Below are positions 52,651 to 61,695 of a stretch of 64,000 nt of DNA, in pieces. The stretch's first letter is position 1; every line of letters begins with the position of its first letter. The notes under the pieces are model-generated. The model was not told the DNA's origin. It did not search any database and worked only from the letters and a program-made list of their open reading frames with translations. Origin of the DNA: Caballeronia glathei (GTDB taxonomy: Bacteria; Pseudomonadota; Gammaproteobacteria; Burkholderiales; Burkholderiaceae); assembly GCF_000698595.1 (NCBI RefSeq), contig NZ_JFHC01000012.1, forward strand, positions 1 to 64,000, given 5' to 3'. The translations under genes and the position numbers were made by a program.

Positions 52651-53304
52651 ATGGTGCGCAAATCACATTTCGATCCGCAGCGCGTGCGCGAGGAAATCGC
52701 GATCGCGGCCGCGCGGATGATCGCCGAAGACGGGCTCGACTACTCCACCGCGAAGCGCAAGGCGGCGCGGCAGGTTGTCGGCGAAGCAAGGGTTGGCGGC
52801 GAATGGCTGCCGGATAACGACCAGATCGAAGAGGAAATCCGCGAGTACCAGGCCATCTTCCAGAGCGACAGCCAGCCGGCCGTGCTGCGCCGGATGCGCG
52901 AAGTCGCGCTGGACTGGATGCAGCGCCTCGCGATGTTCAATCCGTATCTGACGGGCGCCGTGCTGAACGGCACGGCCGGCGAGCACTCCGACATCCATCT
53001 GCAATGCTTCTGCGACAACCCCAAGGAAGTCGCCATCTATTTGTTGAATGCGAACGTGCAGTACGACGTGTCGGAGACCCGGCATTTCGCCGGACGCGGC
53101 TATGTCGAAACGCTGAGCTTCCTGAACCGCCCGACGCGCGCCGAGGAACCGGTCGGCATCCACATCGCGCTCTACGACGCCAACGACCTGCGCGGCGCCG
53201 TGCGCGCCGACGGACGCGGCAAGCTGGCCCGCGCGAACACGGCAGCGGTGCGCGCGCTGCTCGAAGGCCCCGAAACACCGCCGCCCGTCGGCATCGCCGG
53301 CTGA
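52651..53304 (+). CDS. Conserved protein of unknown function
   Basis: This 217-residue soluble protein was not recognised as a known enzyme. The N-terminus (FDPQRVREEIAIAAARMIAEDGLDYSTAKRKAARQVVG) has a helical, HTH-like look. The second half (LTGAVLNGTAGEHSDIHLQCFCDNPKEVAIYLLNANVQYDVSETRH) has a GTAGEHSDI segment resembling a nucleotidyltransferase-like Gx(9-14)SD core, which is only a hint. Codon use and composition match its neighbours and it is conserved in style, so it is a real gene. It is divergent from mpl and 15 bp before the TlpA-type gene. Confidence 0.85.
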   Translation: MVRKSHFDPQRVREEIAIAAARMIAEDGLDYSTAKRKAARQVVGEARVGGEWLPDNDQIEEEIREYQAIFQSDSQPAVLRRMREVALDWMQRLAMFNPYLTGAVLNGTAGEHSDIHLQCFCDNPKEVAIYLLNANVQYDVSETRHFAGRGYVETLSFLNRPTRAEEPVGIHIALYDANDLRGAVRADGRGKLARANTAAVRALLEGPETPPPVGIAG

Positions 53305-53319
53305 GAATCCATCCATCCA

Positions 53320-53853
53320 ATGAACTCGAAACGCATTCTTGCGGCCGTCGTGGTCGCGATCGCCGCCACCGGAGGCGGCTTCTACGCCGGGCATCTGATG
53401 ACGGGCGGCGCCAGCGAAGCGGCGACGAGCGCCAATGCCGTCGACCAGTTGTGGCGCGCGTCGCTGCAAAACGCGCAGGGCACGCCGCAGACCATCGCCT
53501 CGTTCAGGGGACGGCCGGTCGTCGTGAACTTCTGGGCGTCGTGGTGCGGGCCGTGCGTGAAGGAGATGCCCGCGCTCGCCGCGATGCATCGCGAATATGC
53601 AGGCAAGGGCATCACGTTCATCGGCCTCGGCGTCGATTCCGAGAAAAACGTGAACGAATTCCTCAAGAAAGTGCCCGTCGACTATCCGGTCTACATTGCC
53701 GGATTCGGCGGCGCCGATCTTGCGCGCAGCTTCGGAAACAACGCGGGCGGCCTGCCTTTTACCGTCGTAATCGACGCAAAAGGTGTCGTTCGTTCGACAA
53801 AATTGGGCGAAGTCGATCTCAAAGAGCTGAAACAGACGCTCGACGCCCTGTAA
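53320..53853 (+). CDS. TlpA/ResA-type thiol:disulfide oxidoreductase
   Basis: This 177-residue periplasmic thioredoxin-like protein is anchored by an N-terminal hydrophobic segment (RILAAVVVAIAATGGGFYAGHLM, about residues 4-26). The redox site is CGPC in NFWASWCGPCVKEMPALAAMH near residue 70, with GLGVDSEKNVNEFLKKVPVDYPVY and the cis-Pro in GGLPFTVVID. It reduces or rearranges disulfides, e.g. in cytochrome c maturation or protein repair. It follows the unknown gene by 15 bp. Confidence 0.93.
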   Translation: MNSKRILAAVVVAIAATGGGFYAGHLMTGGASEAATSANAVDQLWRASLQNAQGTPQTIASFRGRPVVVNFWASWCGPCVKEMPALAAMHREYAGKGITFIGLGVDSEKNVNEFLKKVPVDYPVYIAGFGGADLARSFGNNAGGLPFTVVIDAKGVVRSTKLGEVDLKELKQTLDAL

Positions 53854-54056
53854 GAACCTAATGAATAGACGGCGAGATTGTTGCACGAAGGCGGCACGAT
53901 CGGCGTCGTTCTCTTAATTTTGAGAGAACATGTGTCCGACGACGTGTCATAGTGTGTAATTTCTTCCGGCTTCGCTTGCGCGCCCGCGCGGCAAAACTGG
54001 ACAAAATTCTCTAAACGGCGCTAAAGTGCGCCCAATTCGCACAAACTGAAGCGACT

Positions 54057-54509
54057 ATGACTCGACTGCTGGTGCTGCACGGCCCCAATCTCAATCTGCT
54101 CGGCACCCGGGAACCGGATGTCTACGGCCGCGTAACGCTCGCAGAAATCGATCAGGCCCTTGCCCGCCGCGCGGACGAGGCCGGCGCCGAACTCACGTCG
54201 TTTCAGAGCAATCATGAAGGCGCGCTCGTCGACCGCATCCAGCAGGCGCGTACCGAAAAGGTCGACTTCGTGCTGATCAACCCCGCCGCCTACACGCACA
54301 CGAGCGTCGCGATCCGCGACGCGCTGGCGGGCGTCGGCTTGCCGTTCGTCGAGATTCACCTGTCCAACGTGCATCGTCGGGAGGCGTTCCGGCATCACTC
54401 TTACTTGTCCGATCTGGCCGAAGGCGTCGTATGCGGGCTCGGATGGAAAGGCTATCTGTTTGCGCTCGAGTTCGCACTCGAGCGGCTCGCCACGCCGGCT
54501 CACCGCTGA
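54057..54509 (+). CDS. aroQ: Type II 3-dehydroquinate dehydratase AroQ
   Basis: This 150-residue enzyme dehydrates 3-dehydroquinate in the shikimate pathway. It has the catalytic Tyr-loop [28 protein letters not shown], then the [15 protein letters not shown] and [18 protein letters not shown] blocks and a conserved [19 protein letters not shown] with the catalytic His. It starts the aroQ-accB-accC run frequent in proteobacteria. In the 200 bp before it, a small hairpin (GTTCTCT at 53908-53914, AGAGAAC at 53923-53929) was seen. Confidence 0.97.
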   Translation: MTRLLVLHGPNLNLLGTREPDVYGRVTLAEIDQALARRADEAGAELTSFQSNHEGALVDRIQQARTEKVDFVLINPAAYTHTSVAIRDALAGVGLPFVEIHLSNVHRREAFRHHSYLSDLAEGVVCGLGWKGYLFALEFALERLATPAHR

Positions 54510-54590
54510 GCCCGGCACGCAGCACCCATATAAATCAAGTCAAGCACCGGACGCATTTCCGGTCTCCAAGTATTGAAAGGGGATTTTTCG

Positions 54591-55079
54591 ATGGACCTTC
54601 GTAAACTCAAAACGCTGATCGACCTCGTCTCGGAATCCGGTATCTCTGAACTGGAAGTGACGGAAGGCGAAGGAAAGGTTCGCATCGTCAAGAACGCGGC
54701 GCCGGTGTACATGCAGGCGCCGCAGCAGTACATGCCGCAGGGCCAGATGCCGTCCGCGCCGCACTACAGCGCGGCGACCGAGGCGGGCGTCGCCGCTTCC
54801 GCCGCGCCGGCCGCCGCACCCGCCGCGGCTGCCGCGCCGCAGGGCCATGTCGTGACCTCACCGATGGTCGGCTCGTTCTACCGCGCGCCGTCGCCGGGCG
54901 CCGAGCCGTTCGTGCAGGTCGGCGACACGGTCAAGGAAGGCCAGACGATCTGCATCATCGAAGCCATGAAGCTGCTGAACGAAATCGAATCGGACAAGGC
55001 GGGTGTCGTGAAGGAAATCCTCGTAGAGAACGGCCAGGCGGTGGAGTACGGCCAGCCGCTCTTCGTGATCGGCGACTGA
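54591..55079 (+). CDS. accB: Acetyl-CoA carboxylase biotin carboxyl carrier protein
   Basis: 162 residues from the ATG at 54591, preceded by GAAAGGGGA. The N-terminal part ([34 protein letters not shown]) and an Ala/Pro-rich hinge lead to the C-terminal biotinyl domain with the carboxylation motif [13 protein letters not shown], whose Lys is biotinylated. It carries CO2 from AccC to the carboxyltransferase in malonyl-CoA synthesis. accC follows after 176 bp. Confidence 0.97.
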   Translation: MDLRKLKTLIDLVSESGISELEVTEGEGKVRIVKNAAPVYMQAPQQYMPQGQMPSAPHYSAATEAGVAASAAPAAAPAAAAAPQGHVVTSPMVGSFYRAPSPGAEPFVQVGDTVKEGQTICIIEAMKLLNEIESDKAGVVKEILVENGQAVEYGQPLFVIGD

Positions 55080-55255
55080 GCCACCGGACTCATGCCTCGC
55101 GCCGCGTGCCGCGCCTGCCGCCCGGGCGCGCGTGCCGGAAGCGGGCGACACTCAGCATGCGCCTCGCGCGGCCTCGCACGAAGTGCCGAAGTGCGAACGC
55201 GCAGCCGATCCTCCAGGGCCGCACAGCGTGCCCGTTGACGAGTCGAATAATTGCT

Positions 55256-56626
55256 ATGTTTGAAAAAATCCTCATTGCAAACCGTGGCGAAATCGCGCTT
55301 CGCATCCAGCGCGCGTGCCGCGAGCTGGGCGTGAAGACGGTCATCGTCTATTCGGAAGCCGACAAGGAAGCCAAGTACGTGAAGCTCGCCGACGAGGCCG
55401 TCTGCATCGGACCGGCCCCGTCGAACCTCTCCTACCTGAACATGCCCGCGCTCATCAGCGCGGCCGAAGTCACCGACGCCGAGGCGATTCATCCCGGCTA
55501 CGGCTTCCTGTCGGAGAACGCCGACTTCGCGGAGCGCGTCGAGCAGTCGGGCTTCACGTTCATCGGCCCGCGCCCGGAAACGATCCGCCTGATGGGCGAC
55601 AAGGTGTCCGCCAAGCAGACGATGATCAAGACCGGCGTGCCCTGCGTGCCGGGTTCGGAAGGCGCGCTGCCCGACGATCCGAAGGAAATCGTGAAGATCG
55701 CGCGCGCGATCGGCTATCCGGTGATCATCAAGGCGGCGGGTGGCGGCGGCGGGCGCGGCATGCGCGTTGTGCACACGGAAGCGGCGCTCGTGAACGCGGT
55801 CAACATGACCCGCGAGGAAGCGGGCCGCGCGTTCGGCAACCCGCAGGTCTATATGGAGAAGTTCCTCGAGAATCCGCGCCATATCGAAATCCAGGTGCTG
55901 TCGGATTCGTTTCGCAACTCGATCTGGCTCGGCGAGCGCGACTGCTCGATGCAGCGCCGCCACCAGAAGGTGATCGAGGAAGCGCCGGCGCCGGGCGTCC
56001 CGCGGCGGCTGATCGACCGCATCGGCGACCGCTGCGCGGAGGCCTGCAAGAAGATGGGCTATCTCGGCGCGGGCACGTTCGAATTCCTGTACGAAAACAA
56101 CGAGTTCTATTTCATCGAAATGAACACGCGCGTGCAGGTCGAGCATCCGGTGACCGAACTCATCACCGGCGTCGATATCGTGCAGGAGCAGATCCGCATC
56201 GCCGCCGGCGAGAAGCTGTTGTTCCGCCAGAAGGACATCCAGTTCCGCGGCCATGCCATCGAGTGCCGGATCAACGCGGAAGATCCGTTCAAGTTCACGC
56301 CGTCGCCGGGCCGGCTGACGTCGTGGCACTCGCCGGGCGGCCCCGGCATCCGCGTCGATTCGCACGCGTACAACGGCTATTTCGTGCCGCCGAACTACGA
56401 TTCGATGATCGGCAAGCTGATTTCGTACGGCGCGACCCGCGAGCAGGCAATCAACCGCATGCGCATCGCGCTGTCCGAGATGGTCGTGGAAGGCATTTCG
56501 ACCAACATCCCGCTGCATCGCGAAATGATGATCGACGCGAAGTTCGTCGAGGGCGGCACGAGCATCCACTATCTCGAAAACAAGCTGGCCGCACGGCAGG
56601 CGGCGGTCGCCGCCGAAGAGGCTTAA
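55256..56626 (+). CDS. accC: Acetyl-CoA carboxylase biotin carboxylase subunit
   Basis: 456 residues from the ATG at 55256 ([26 protein letters not shown]). ATP-grasp signatures are the glycine loop [15 protein letters not shown] near residue 160, [19 protein letters not shown], and [34 protein letters not shown]. It carboxylates the biotin of AccB. Upstream in-frame sequence from 55106 is untranslated spacer. Confidence 0.98.
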   Translation: MFEKILIANRGEIALRIQRACRELGVKTVIVYSEADKEAKYVKLADEAVCIGPAPSNLSYLNMPALISAAEVTDAEAIHPGYGFLSENADFAERVEQSGFTFIGPRPETIRLMGDKVSAKQTMIKTGVPCVPGSEGALPDDPKEIVKIARAIGYPVIIKAAGGGGGRGMRVVHTEAALVNAVNMTREEAGRAFGNPQVYMEKFLENPRHIEIQVLSDSFRNSIWLGERDCSMQRRHQKVIEEAPAPGVPRRLIDRIGDRCAEACKKMGYLGAGTFEFLYENNEFYFIEMNTRVQVEHPVTELITGVDIVQEQIRIAAGEKLLFRQKDIQFRGHAIECRINAEDPFKFTPSPGRLTSWHSPGGPGIRVDSHAYNGYFVPPNYDSMIGKLISYGATREQAINRMRIALSEMVVEGISTNIPLHREMMIDAKFVEGGTSIHYLENKLAARQAAVAAEEA

Positions 56627-56641
56627 CAGAGGCTTGAGCGC

Positions 56642-57544
56642 ATGAGCTACCGGGAACTGATTGCCGAGCTGGATCGCGAGCACGCGGAAGCGCTGTCGGA
56701 CGCGTTGCTTGCGGTCGGCGCGCTGTCGGTCTCGGTGGAGGACGCCGATGCCGACACGCCGGACGAGCAGCCGCTCTTCGGCGAGCCCGGACTCACGCCC
56801 GAGACGAGCGCGTGGAAGCGTTCGCGCGTCGTGGCGCTGCTGGCAGAAGACACCGATCCGACCGTGCTGCTCGCGGCGGCGGCGAACGAAATCGGCCTTG
56901 CCGCGACGCCGCCGTTTTCCGTGCGCGACGTCGAGGAGCAGGACTGGGTGCGGCTCACGCAGTCGCAATTCGACCCGATTCATATCGGCGAGCACATCTG
57001 GGTCGTGCCGTCCTGGCACGACGCGCCCGATCCCGACGCGCTGGTTCTGGAACTCGATCCGGGCCTCGCGTTCGGCACCGGCAGCCATCCGACCACGCGC
57101 CTTTGCATGGAATGGCTCGAGCAGTCCGTGCGGCAGAATCAGTCCGTGCTCGACTACGGCTGCGGCTCCGGCATTCTCGCGATCCTCGCGAAGAAATGCG
57201 GCGCGAATCCGGTGATCGGCATCGACATCGATCCGCAGGCCGTGGAATCCGCGCGCCAGAACAGCGTGCGCAACCACGCGGACGTCACCTACGGCCTGCC
57301 CGACGATTGCCCCGCCGGCGAGTTCGACATCGTCGTCGCGAACATTCTTTCGAATCCGCTGAAACTGATGGCGTCGATGCTCGCCGCGAAGGTGAAGCCG
57401 GGCGGACGCATCGCGTTGTCGGGCGTGCTGGCGCGGCAGGCCGCCGAAGTCGCCGCCGTGTACGAGCGCTGGATCGACATCGGCGTCTGGCGCGAGCACG
57501 AAGGCTGGGTGTGCCTCGCGGGGACGCGGCGCGAAAGCCTTTAG
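56642..57544 (+). CDS. prmA: Ribosomal protein L11 methyltransferase PrmA
   Basis: This 300-residue methyltransferase modifies ribosomal protein L11. An N-terminal substrate-recognition domain ([32 protein letters not shown]) is followed by the catalytic domain. It has the characteristic [26 protein letters not shown]-binding [18 protein letters not shown], and [18 protein letters not shown]. It starts 15 bp after accC and is probably co-transcribed. Confidence 0.96.
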   Translation: MSYRELIAELDREHAEALSDALLAVGALSVSVEDADADTPDEQPLFGEPGLTPETSAWKRSRVVALLAEDTDPTVLLAAAANEIGLAATPPFSVRDVEEQDWVRLTQSQFDPIHIGEHIWVVPSWHDAPDPDALVLELDPGLAFGTGSHPTTRLCMEWLEQSVRQNQSVLDYGCGSGILAILAKKCGANPVIGIDIDPQAVESARQNSVRNHADVTYGLPDDCPAGEFDIVVANILSNPLKLMASMLAAKVKPGGRIALSGVLARQAAEVAAVYERWIDIGVWREHEGWVCLAGTRRESL

Positions 57545-57591
57545 AATAGCGCCATCGACCACGAACCGGCCGTCCGGCCTTCGGCTCAAAC

Positions 57592-59433
57592 ATGGCGCTG
57601 GCAACCCGCTGTCCCCACTGCGAAACTGTTTTCCGCCTCGATCCGCATCTGCTCGCGCCGCACGACGGCCGCGTGCGCTGCGGCCATTGCCAGGAAGTCT
57701 TCGACGCCGCCCATCACCAGTTCGAAGTCGCCGCGGATGAAGCGCCCGTGCGCGAGCAACATGCGACCGCTCGCGACGAGACGGTTGCGATTCAGACGCC
57801 TGCTCCGGCATTGCGCCCGGGTGCAGCGAAGCATGGCGCAACCCCTGCCGTTGCGTCGGCGGCGCAGGCGCAAGGGTTTCGCGCTGACGCGCTGAATAGC
57901 CCCGCGGCATCCGCGACAAGCGCTTCGAGCGAACGCGCTCAGCCGCGAGCGCAGGAAAAACCCGCCGTTTCCCCGCAACGCGCCGTACCACCCGGCGATG
58001 TAGCGCGCGCAGAGGCATCAGTGCCATCCGCTGCGGACGGATTGCCGAAGAGCGCATCCACCGCGCCGATCTCCGCGGGCGCTTTGGAACCGGCGCCGCC
58101 GACTCACGACGCATCGCATGAGGCGCCGTCCACGCTGAACGGGCATGCGCAGCACGTCACGGGCGCACCGATCGAAGCGGCGCCCGCCGTGGCCACCGTG
58201 GCCTCGACGCATCCCGCAGTGCAGCCCGCGGCCAACGGCGCGTCGCCAGAGGCGCGCCTCGAAGCGCTCGGCAAGCCGGGCACGAAGTCGTTCGTCACGG
58301 GCAGCGCCGCACCGCACGTCGAACATCACGCCGCAGAGCACGCCAAGGAGCCTGTCGAAGCGCGCGCCGGGCGTCCCGTCGAACACGCCGCCGAGCCTCG
58401 CGTGCCACCGGCCGCCGAGCGCCGCGCCGAGCCGTCCGCGCCACCATCGCCGCAGACGCGCATCGAGCCGTCGCTCAAAACTCACGACGAACCGCAAGAC
58501 GACACGCGCGCGGAGCCCTTCGTCGCGCCGGCGGCCAAAGCCGCGGACAAGCCGTTCGTGCGCGCGCGCACCGGCCCGTTTGCCGAACGCGTATCGGCTG
58601 CCGCCGAAGCCAGGCCTGAATCCGCCGCCTCGCCGCGCCCCGCAGCCGCCGAACCCGACACCCGCGCCGAGCCTTTCGTCGAGCCTTTCGTCGAGCCTTT
58701 TGTCGAGCCGGGCGCGCACGGCCGCAGCGAACCGTTCGTCGGCCCGGCCCGGGGCGCGCCGAAAGCATCGCCCTCGCCCGCTTCGCCGGCGAAAGCCGAA
58801 CCGCCTCCGCGTCCCGCGACAGGCTCGTGGCAAACCGATCCCGAGCCACACTTCGCCGCATCGGCGGCGGGCGCATCGGGCCTGCCGAGCACGACGGACG
58901 GCGAGGCCGAGCCGTTCCCGCTCACGCGCGAAACGCCCGGGACGCTGCGCTCGCCGCGTTCCCGGCGGATCGCGGGCATCGTGATCGCCGTCGTGCTGGC
59001 GCTCGCGCTGATCGTGCAGCTCGCGTGGTGGCATCGCGAAACCGTGATGGTTTTCCTCCCGGCCTCGCAGTCGCTCTACGCCGATGTCTGCGAGGAACTC
59101 GGCTGCACGGTGGCGCCGCCGCGCGACATCGACGGCCTGCAGATCGAGAACTCCGGGCTTCGGCAGGTCGACGGCCCGCACAAGCTCGAACTGAAGCTCA
59201 TGCTGAGCAACCGCTTCGACGTCGCGCTCGCCTATCCCGCGCTGGAGGTCACGCTGCTCGACGACAAGAACAACGTCGCGATCCGCCGCGTGCTGTGGCC
59301 CCAGGATTACGCGCGTCCGGGTACGATATTCGGCGCGGGCCTCGCGCCTCGCAGCACGCAGGCGGTAGTCGTCAGGCTCGATACCGGCGACGTCGTCGCG
59401 GCAAACTACCGGGTGCAGGTGTTCTATCCCTGA
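57592..59433 (+). CDS. Zinc-ribbon (MJ0042-type) and DUF3426 membrane protein
   Basis: 613 residues. An N-terminal zinc ribbon is formed by two CxxC pairs in TRCPHCETVFRLDPHLLAPHDGRVRCGHCQEVFDA. About 400 residues of low-complexity Ala/Pro/Glu linker follow, including three tandem EPFV units near 360-375. One transmembrane helix (IAGIVIAVVLALALIVQLAWWH, about 460-480) leads to the DUF3426 domain with CEELGCTVAPPRDIDGLQIENSGLR. The domain order is that of the family found beside prmA in betaproteobacteria. The function is not known. The linker is unusually long. Confidence 0.88.
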   Translation: MALATRCPHCETVFRLDPHLLAPHDGRVRCGHCQEVFDAAHHQFEVAADEAPVREQHATARDETVAIQTPAPALRPGAAKHGATPAVASAAQAQGFRADALNSPAASATSASSERAQPRAQEKPAVSPQRAVPPGDVARAEASVPSAADGLPKSASTAPISAGALEPAPPTHDASHEAPSTLNGHAQHVTGAPIEAAPAVATVASTHPAVQPAANGASPEARLEALGKPGTKSFVTGSAAPHVEHHAAEHAKEPVEARAGRPVEHAAEPRVPPAAERRAEPSAPPSPQTRIEPSLKTHDEPQDDTRAEPFVAPAAKAADKPFVRARTGPFAERVSAAAEARPESAASPRPAAAEPDTRAEPFVEPFVEPFVEPGAHGRSEPFVGPARGAPKASPSPASPAKAEPPPRPATGSWQTDPEPHFAASAAGASGLPSTTDGEAEPFPLTRETPGTLRSPRSRRIAGIVIAVVLALALIVQLAWWHRETVMVFLPASQSLYADVCEELGCTVAPPRDIDGLQIENSGLRQVDGPHKLELKLMLSNRFDVALAYPALEVTLLDDKNNVAIRRVLWPQDYARPGTIFGAGLAPRSTQAVVVRLDTGDVVAANYRVQVFYP

Positions 59434-59530
59434 GCCCGGTGCCACGTTCCAACCCGTTTCTCCACGGCGCGCGTCCGCTCCCCGGCCGCGCGCTTTCCTC
59501 TGAACATCCGACGCAATCCAGGAGCGCAAC

Positions 59531-60031
59531 ATGAGTCAAGTCACCCTCGGCGGCAACCCGATCGAAGTATCCGGCACGTTTCCGTCCGCAGGACAGCAGG
59601 CCCCTGATTTCACCCTCGTCGGCGCGGATCTCGGCGACGTGACGCTCGCCAAGTTCGCCGGCAAGCGCAAGGTGCTCAACATCGTGCCGAGCCTCGACAC
59701 GCCGACCTGCGCCACCTCGACGCGCAAGTTCAACGAAGCCGCCGCCAAGCTCGACAACACGGTCGTCGTGGTCGTCTCGGGCGACCTGCCGTTCGCGGCG
59801 AAGCGCTTCTGCACGACCGAAGGCATCGAGAACGTCGTGACGGCATCGACGTTCCGCGGCCGTGAATTCGCCAAGGCCTACGGCGTGGACGTGACGAGCG
59901 GCCCGCTCAAGGGCCTGACGGCGCGCGCCGTTGTGGTGGTCGACGCCGACAACAAGGTGCTGCACGCCGAACTCGTTCCCGAAATCAAGAACGAGCCGAA
60001 CTACGACGCAGCGATCGCCGCACTGAAGTAA
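59531..60031 (+). CDS. tpx: Thiol peroxidase Tpx
   Basis: This 166-residue periplasmic-type peroxiredoxin detoxifies peroxides. It carries the peroxidatic Cys in [20 protein letters not shown] near residue 60 and the resolving Cys in [18 protein letters not shown] near 94, the Tpx-type spacing. The C-terminus is typical ([23 protein letters not shown]). The AGGAGCGCAAC SD precedes the ATG. A structured spacer with competing hairpins follows at 60041-60109. Confidence 0.97.
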   Translation: MSQVTLGGNPIEVSGTFPSAGQQAPDFTLVGADLGDVTLAKFAGKRKVLNIVPSLDTPTCATSTRKFNEAAAKLDNTVVVVVSGDLPFAAKRFCTTEGIENVVTASTFRGREFAKAYGVDVTSGPLKGLTARAVVVVDADNKVLHAELVPEIKNEPNYDAAIAALK

Positions 60032-60040
60032 GACGTTTCT

Positions 60041-60109
60041 TGCGCGGACCGCTCGCGGTCCGCGCATTCGTCAGGCGATGAAGCAGCGCTCGGCGCCTGA
60101 CGAATGCGC
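60041..60109. promoter_or_regulatory. Two mutually exclusive hairpins between tpx and the PfkB gene
   Basis: Hairpin 1 has arms 60041-60051 and 60056-60066 (TGCGCGGACCG and its complement). Hairpin 2 has perfect 16-nt arms 60062-60077 and 60094-60109 (GCGCATTCGTCAGGCG and its complement) with a 16-nt loop. They share 60062-60066, so only one can form fully. Hairpin 2 is followed by AAAATTTT. Attenuation or terminator function is possible. Confidence 0.55.
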
Positions 60110-60147
60110 AAAATTTTCCTTCCGTCTCCATTCAAAGGACGCTCGCC

Positions 60148-61086
60148 TTGGCTACGCTCATTTGCGGCTCGCTCGCCTACGACAACATCATGACTTTCCA
60201 GGGCCGCTTCGGCGACCACATCCTGCCCGACCAGGTGCACATGCTGAACATCAGCTTCCTGGTGCCGACGATGCGCCGCAATTTCGGCGGCTGCGCGGGC
60301 AACATCGCGTACGCGCTGAAGCTGCTCGGCGGCGACCCGAAGATCATGGCGACGCTCGGCGAAGCCGACGCGCAGCTCTACATCGACCGGCTCGACGCAC
60401 TCGGTTTGTCGAAGGAATATGTGCGCGTGCTGCCCGACCAGCACTCGGCGCAATGCTTCATCACGACCGATCTCGCGAACAACCAGATCACGGCATTCCA
60501 CCCGGGCGCGATGATGGAATCACACCTGAACCGGGCCGACGAAACCACCGGCATCACGCTTGGCATCGTCGCTCCCGACGGCGCCGATGGCATGCGCCAG
60601 CACGCGGACCAGTTCGCCGCGGCGGGCGTCCCGTTCGTCTTCGATCCGGGCCAGGGACTGCCGATTCTCGAAGGTGTGGAGCTTCGTCACATGATTGAAC
60701 TTGCCTCCTACGTGGCGGTCAACGATTACGAAGCCAAGCTGTTGAGCAACAAGACGGGCTGGTCGGTGGAAGACATCCTGAAGCGTGTCGACGCGATGGT
60801 GGTGACGCGCGGCGAACACGGCGCGCAGATCTATCATTCAGATGGCGTCGCGGAAATTCCGGCTGTGAAGGCGCGGCAGGTGGTCGATCCGACCGGCTGC
60901 GGCGATGCCTTCCGCGGCGGCCTGTTGTACGGCATCGAAAACGGACTTGGCTGGGAGAAGACCGGACGTCTCGCCAGCCTGATGGGCTCGCTCAAGATCG
61001 AGCACCAGGGACCACAGACCTACGCGCCGACGCGCACCGAAATCGAAGACCGTTTCAAACAGGCATTTGGAACCAGCCTGTCGTAA
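60148..61086 (+). CDS. PfkB-family carbohydrate (adenosine-type) kinase
   Basis: 312 residues beginning at a TTG codon at 60148. AAAGGAC lies about 8 nt upstream and the nearest ATG is at residue 15, so TTG is the only good start. Ribokinase-fold motifs are RRNFGGCAGNIAYALKLLGGDPKIMATLGEAD near residue 50 and the C-terminal anion hole VVDPTGCGDAFRGGLLYGIENGL near 250. This subgroup is close to adenosine kinases; the substrate is not proven. A glycine-zipper lipoprotein gene follows 16 bp later. Confidence 0.92.
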   Translation: MATLICGSLAYDNIMTFQGRFGDHILPDQVHMLNISFLVPTMRRNFGGCAGNIAYALKLLGGDPKIMATLGEADAQLYIDRLDALGLSKEYVRVLPDQHSAQCFITTDLANNQITAFHPGAMMESHLNRADETTGITLGIVAPDGADGMRQHADQFAAAGVPFVFDPGQGLPILEGVELRHMIELASYVAVNDYEAKLLSNKTGWSVEDILKRVDAMVVTRGEHGAQIYHSDGVAEIPAVKARQVVDPTGCGDAFRGGLLYGIENGLGWEKTGRLASLMGSLKIEHQGPQTYAPTRTEIEDRFKQAFGTSLS

Positions 61087-61102
61087 TTAGTGGAGCAAGG
61101 GA

Positions 61103-61579
61103 ATGAAAACCATAAGTCGTATCGTGCTGGCAGCGGCGCTCGTCAGCTCAGTCGGGATGACAGGCTGCGCCTACAACAGCAGTTCTCCCGACGTCTATAC
61201 GGCATCGCAGGCGCAGCGTGAGGAAACGGTCCGCATGGCCACGGTCGAAAGCGTGCGCGGCGTGAAGATCAGCTCGAACAACGGCCAGCCGAGCGGCCTC
61301 GGCGCCATCGGCGGCGGCGCGCTGGGCGCGGTGGCGGGCAGCGCGATCGGCGGCGGGCGTGGCTCGATCCTGACGGGTATCGTCGGCGGTATCGCGGGCG
61401 CGGTGGCGGGCAACGCGGTGGAGAATACCGCCGCGGTGAAGAACGGTCTGGAAATCACCGTGCGCCTCGACAACGGCGACATGCGCGCCATCACGCAAAC
61501 GGCAACGGGCGAAGTGTTCCAGGCGGGCGAGCGGGTTCGCCTGCTCTCGAGCGGCGGCGTGACGCGCGTGACACACTAG
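61103..61579 (+). CDS. Glycine-zipper outer membrane lipoprotein (SlyB/Rick-17kDa family)
   Basis: This 158-residue lipoprotein has a signal peptide ending in the lipobox MTGC (MKTISRIVLAAALVSSVGMTGCAYNS, Cys about residue 22). A glycine-zipper membrane segment (IGGGALGAVAGSAIGGGRGSILTGIVGGIAGAVAGNAVE) follows, then a small beta domain (GLEITVRLDNGDMRAITQTATGEVFQAGERVRLLSS). It localises to the outer membrane and is thought to support its integrity. A strong terminator follows. Confidence 0.93.
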   Translation: MKTISRIVLAAALVSSVGMTGCAYNSSSPDVYTASQAQREETVRMATVESVRGVKISSNNGQPSGLGAIGGGALGAVAGSAIGGGRGSILTGIVGGIAGAVAGNAVENTAAVKNGLEITVRLDNGDMRAITQTATGEVFQAGERVRLLSSGGVTRVTH

Positions 61580-61643
61580 CGGCACTCGCGGGAAAGGAAG
61601 CGGCGCAGCCGGCGTGGATCGCTGGTTGCGCTCGGATCGCAGG

Positions 61644-61676
61644 GCGCATGCACCGGAAGGTGCATGCGCTTTTTTT
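61644..61676 (+). terminator. Intrinsic terminator after the lipoprotein gene
   Basis: Arms GCGCATGCACC (61644-61654) and GGTGCATGCGC (61659-61669) with a GGAA loop, followed by seven Ts. Confidence 0.93.
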
Positions 61677-61695
61677 CTGCATCCGCGCGCCGGGC

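Noticed and set aside
52651..53304. Mur ligase or MurC-like function for the unknown gene
   Set aside because: No ATP loop or Mur motifs; only its neighbour mpl is a Mur ligase.
54878..58114. 1078-residue minus-strand open frame
   Set aside because: Antisense to the end of accB, accC, prmA and the DUF3426 gene, all well supported on the plus strand.
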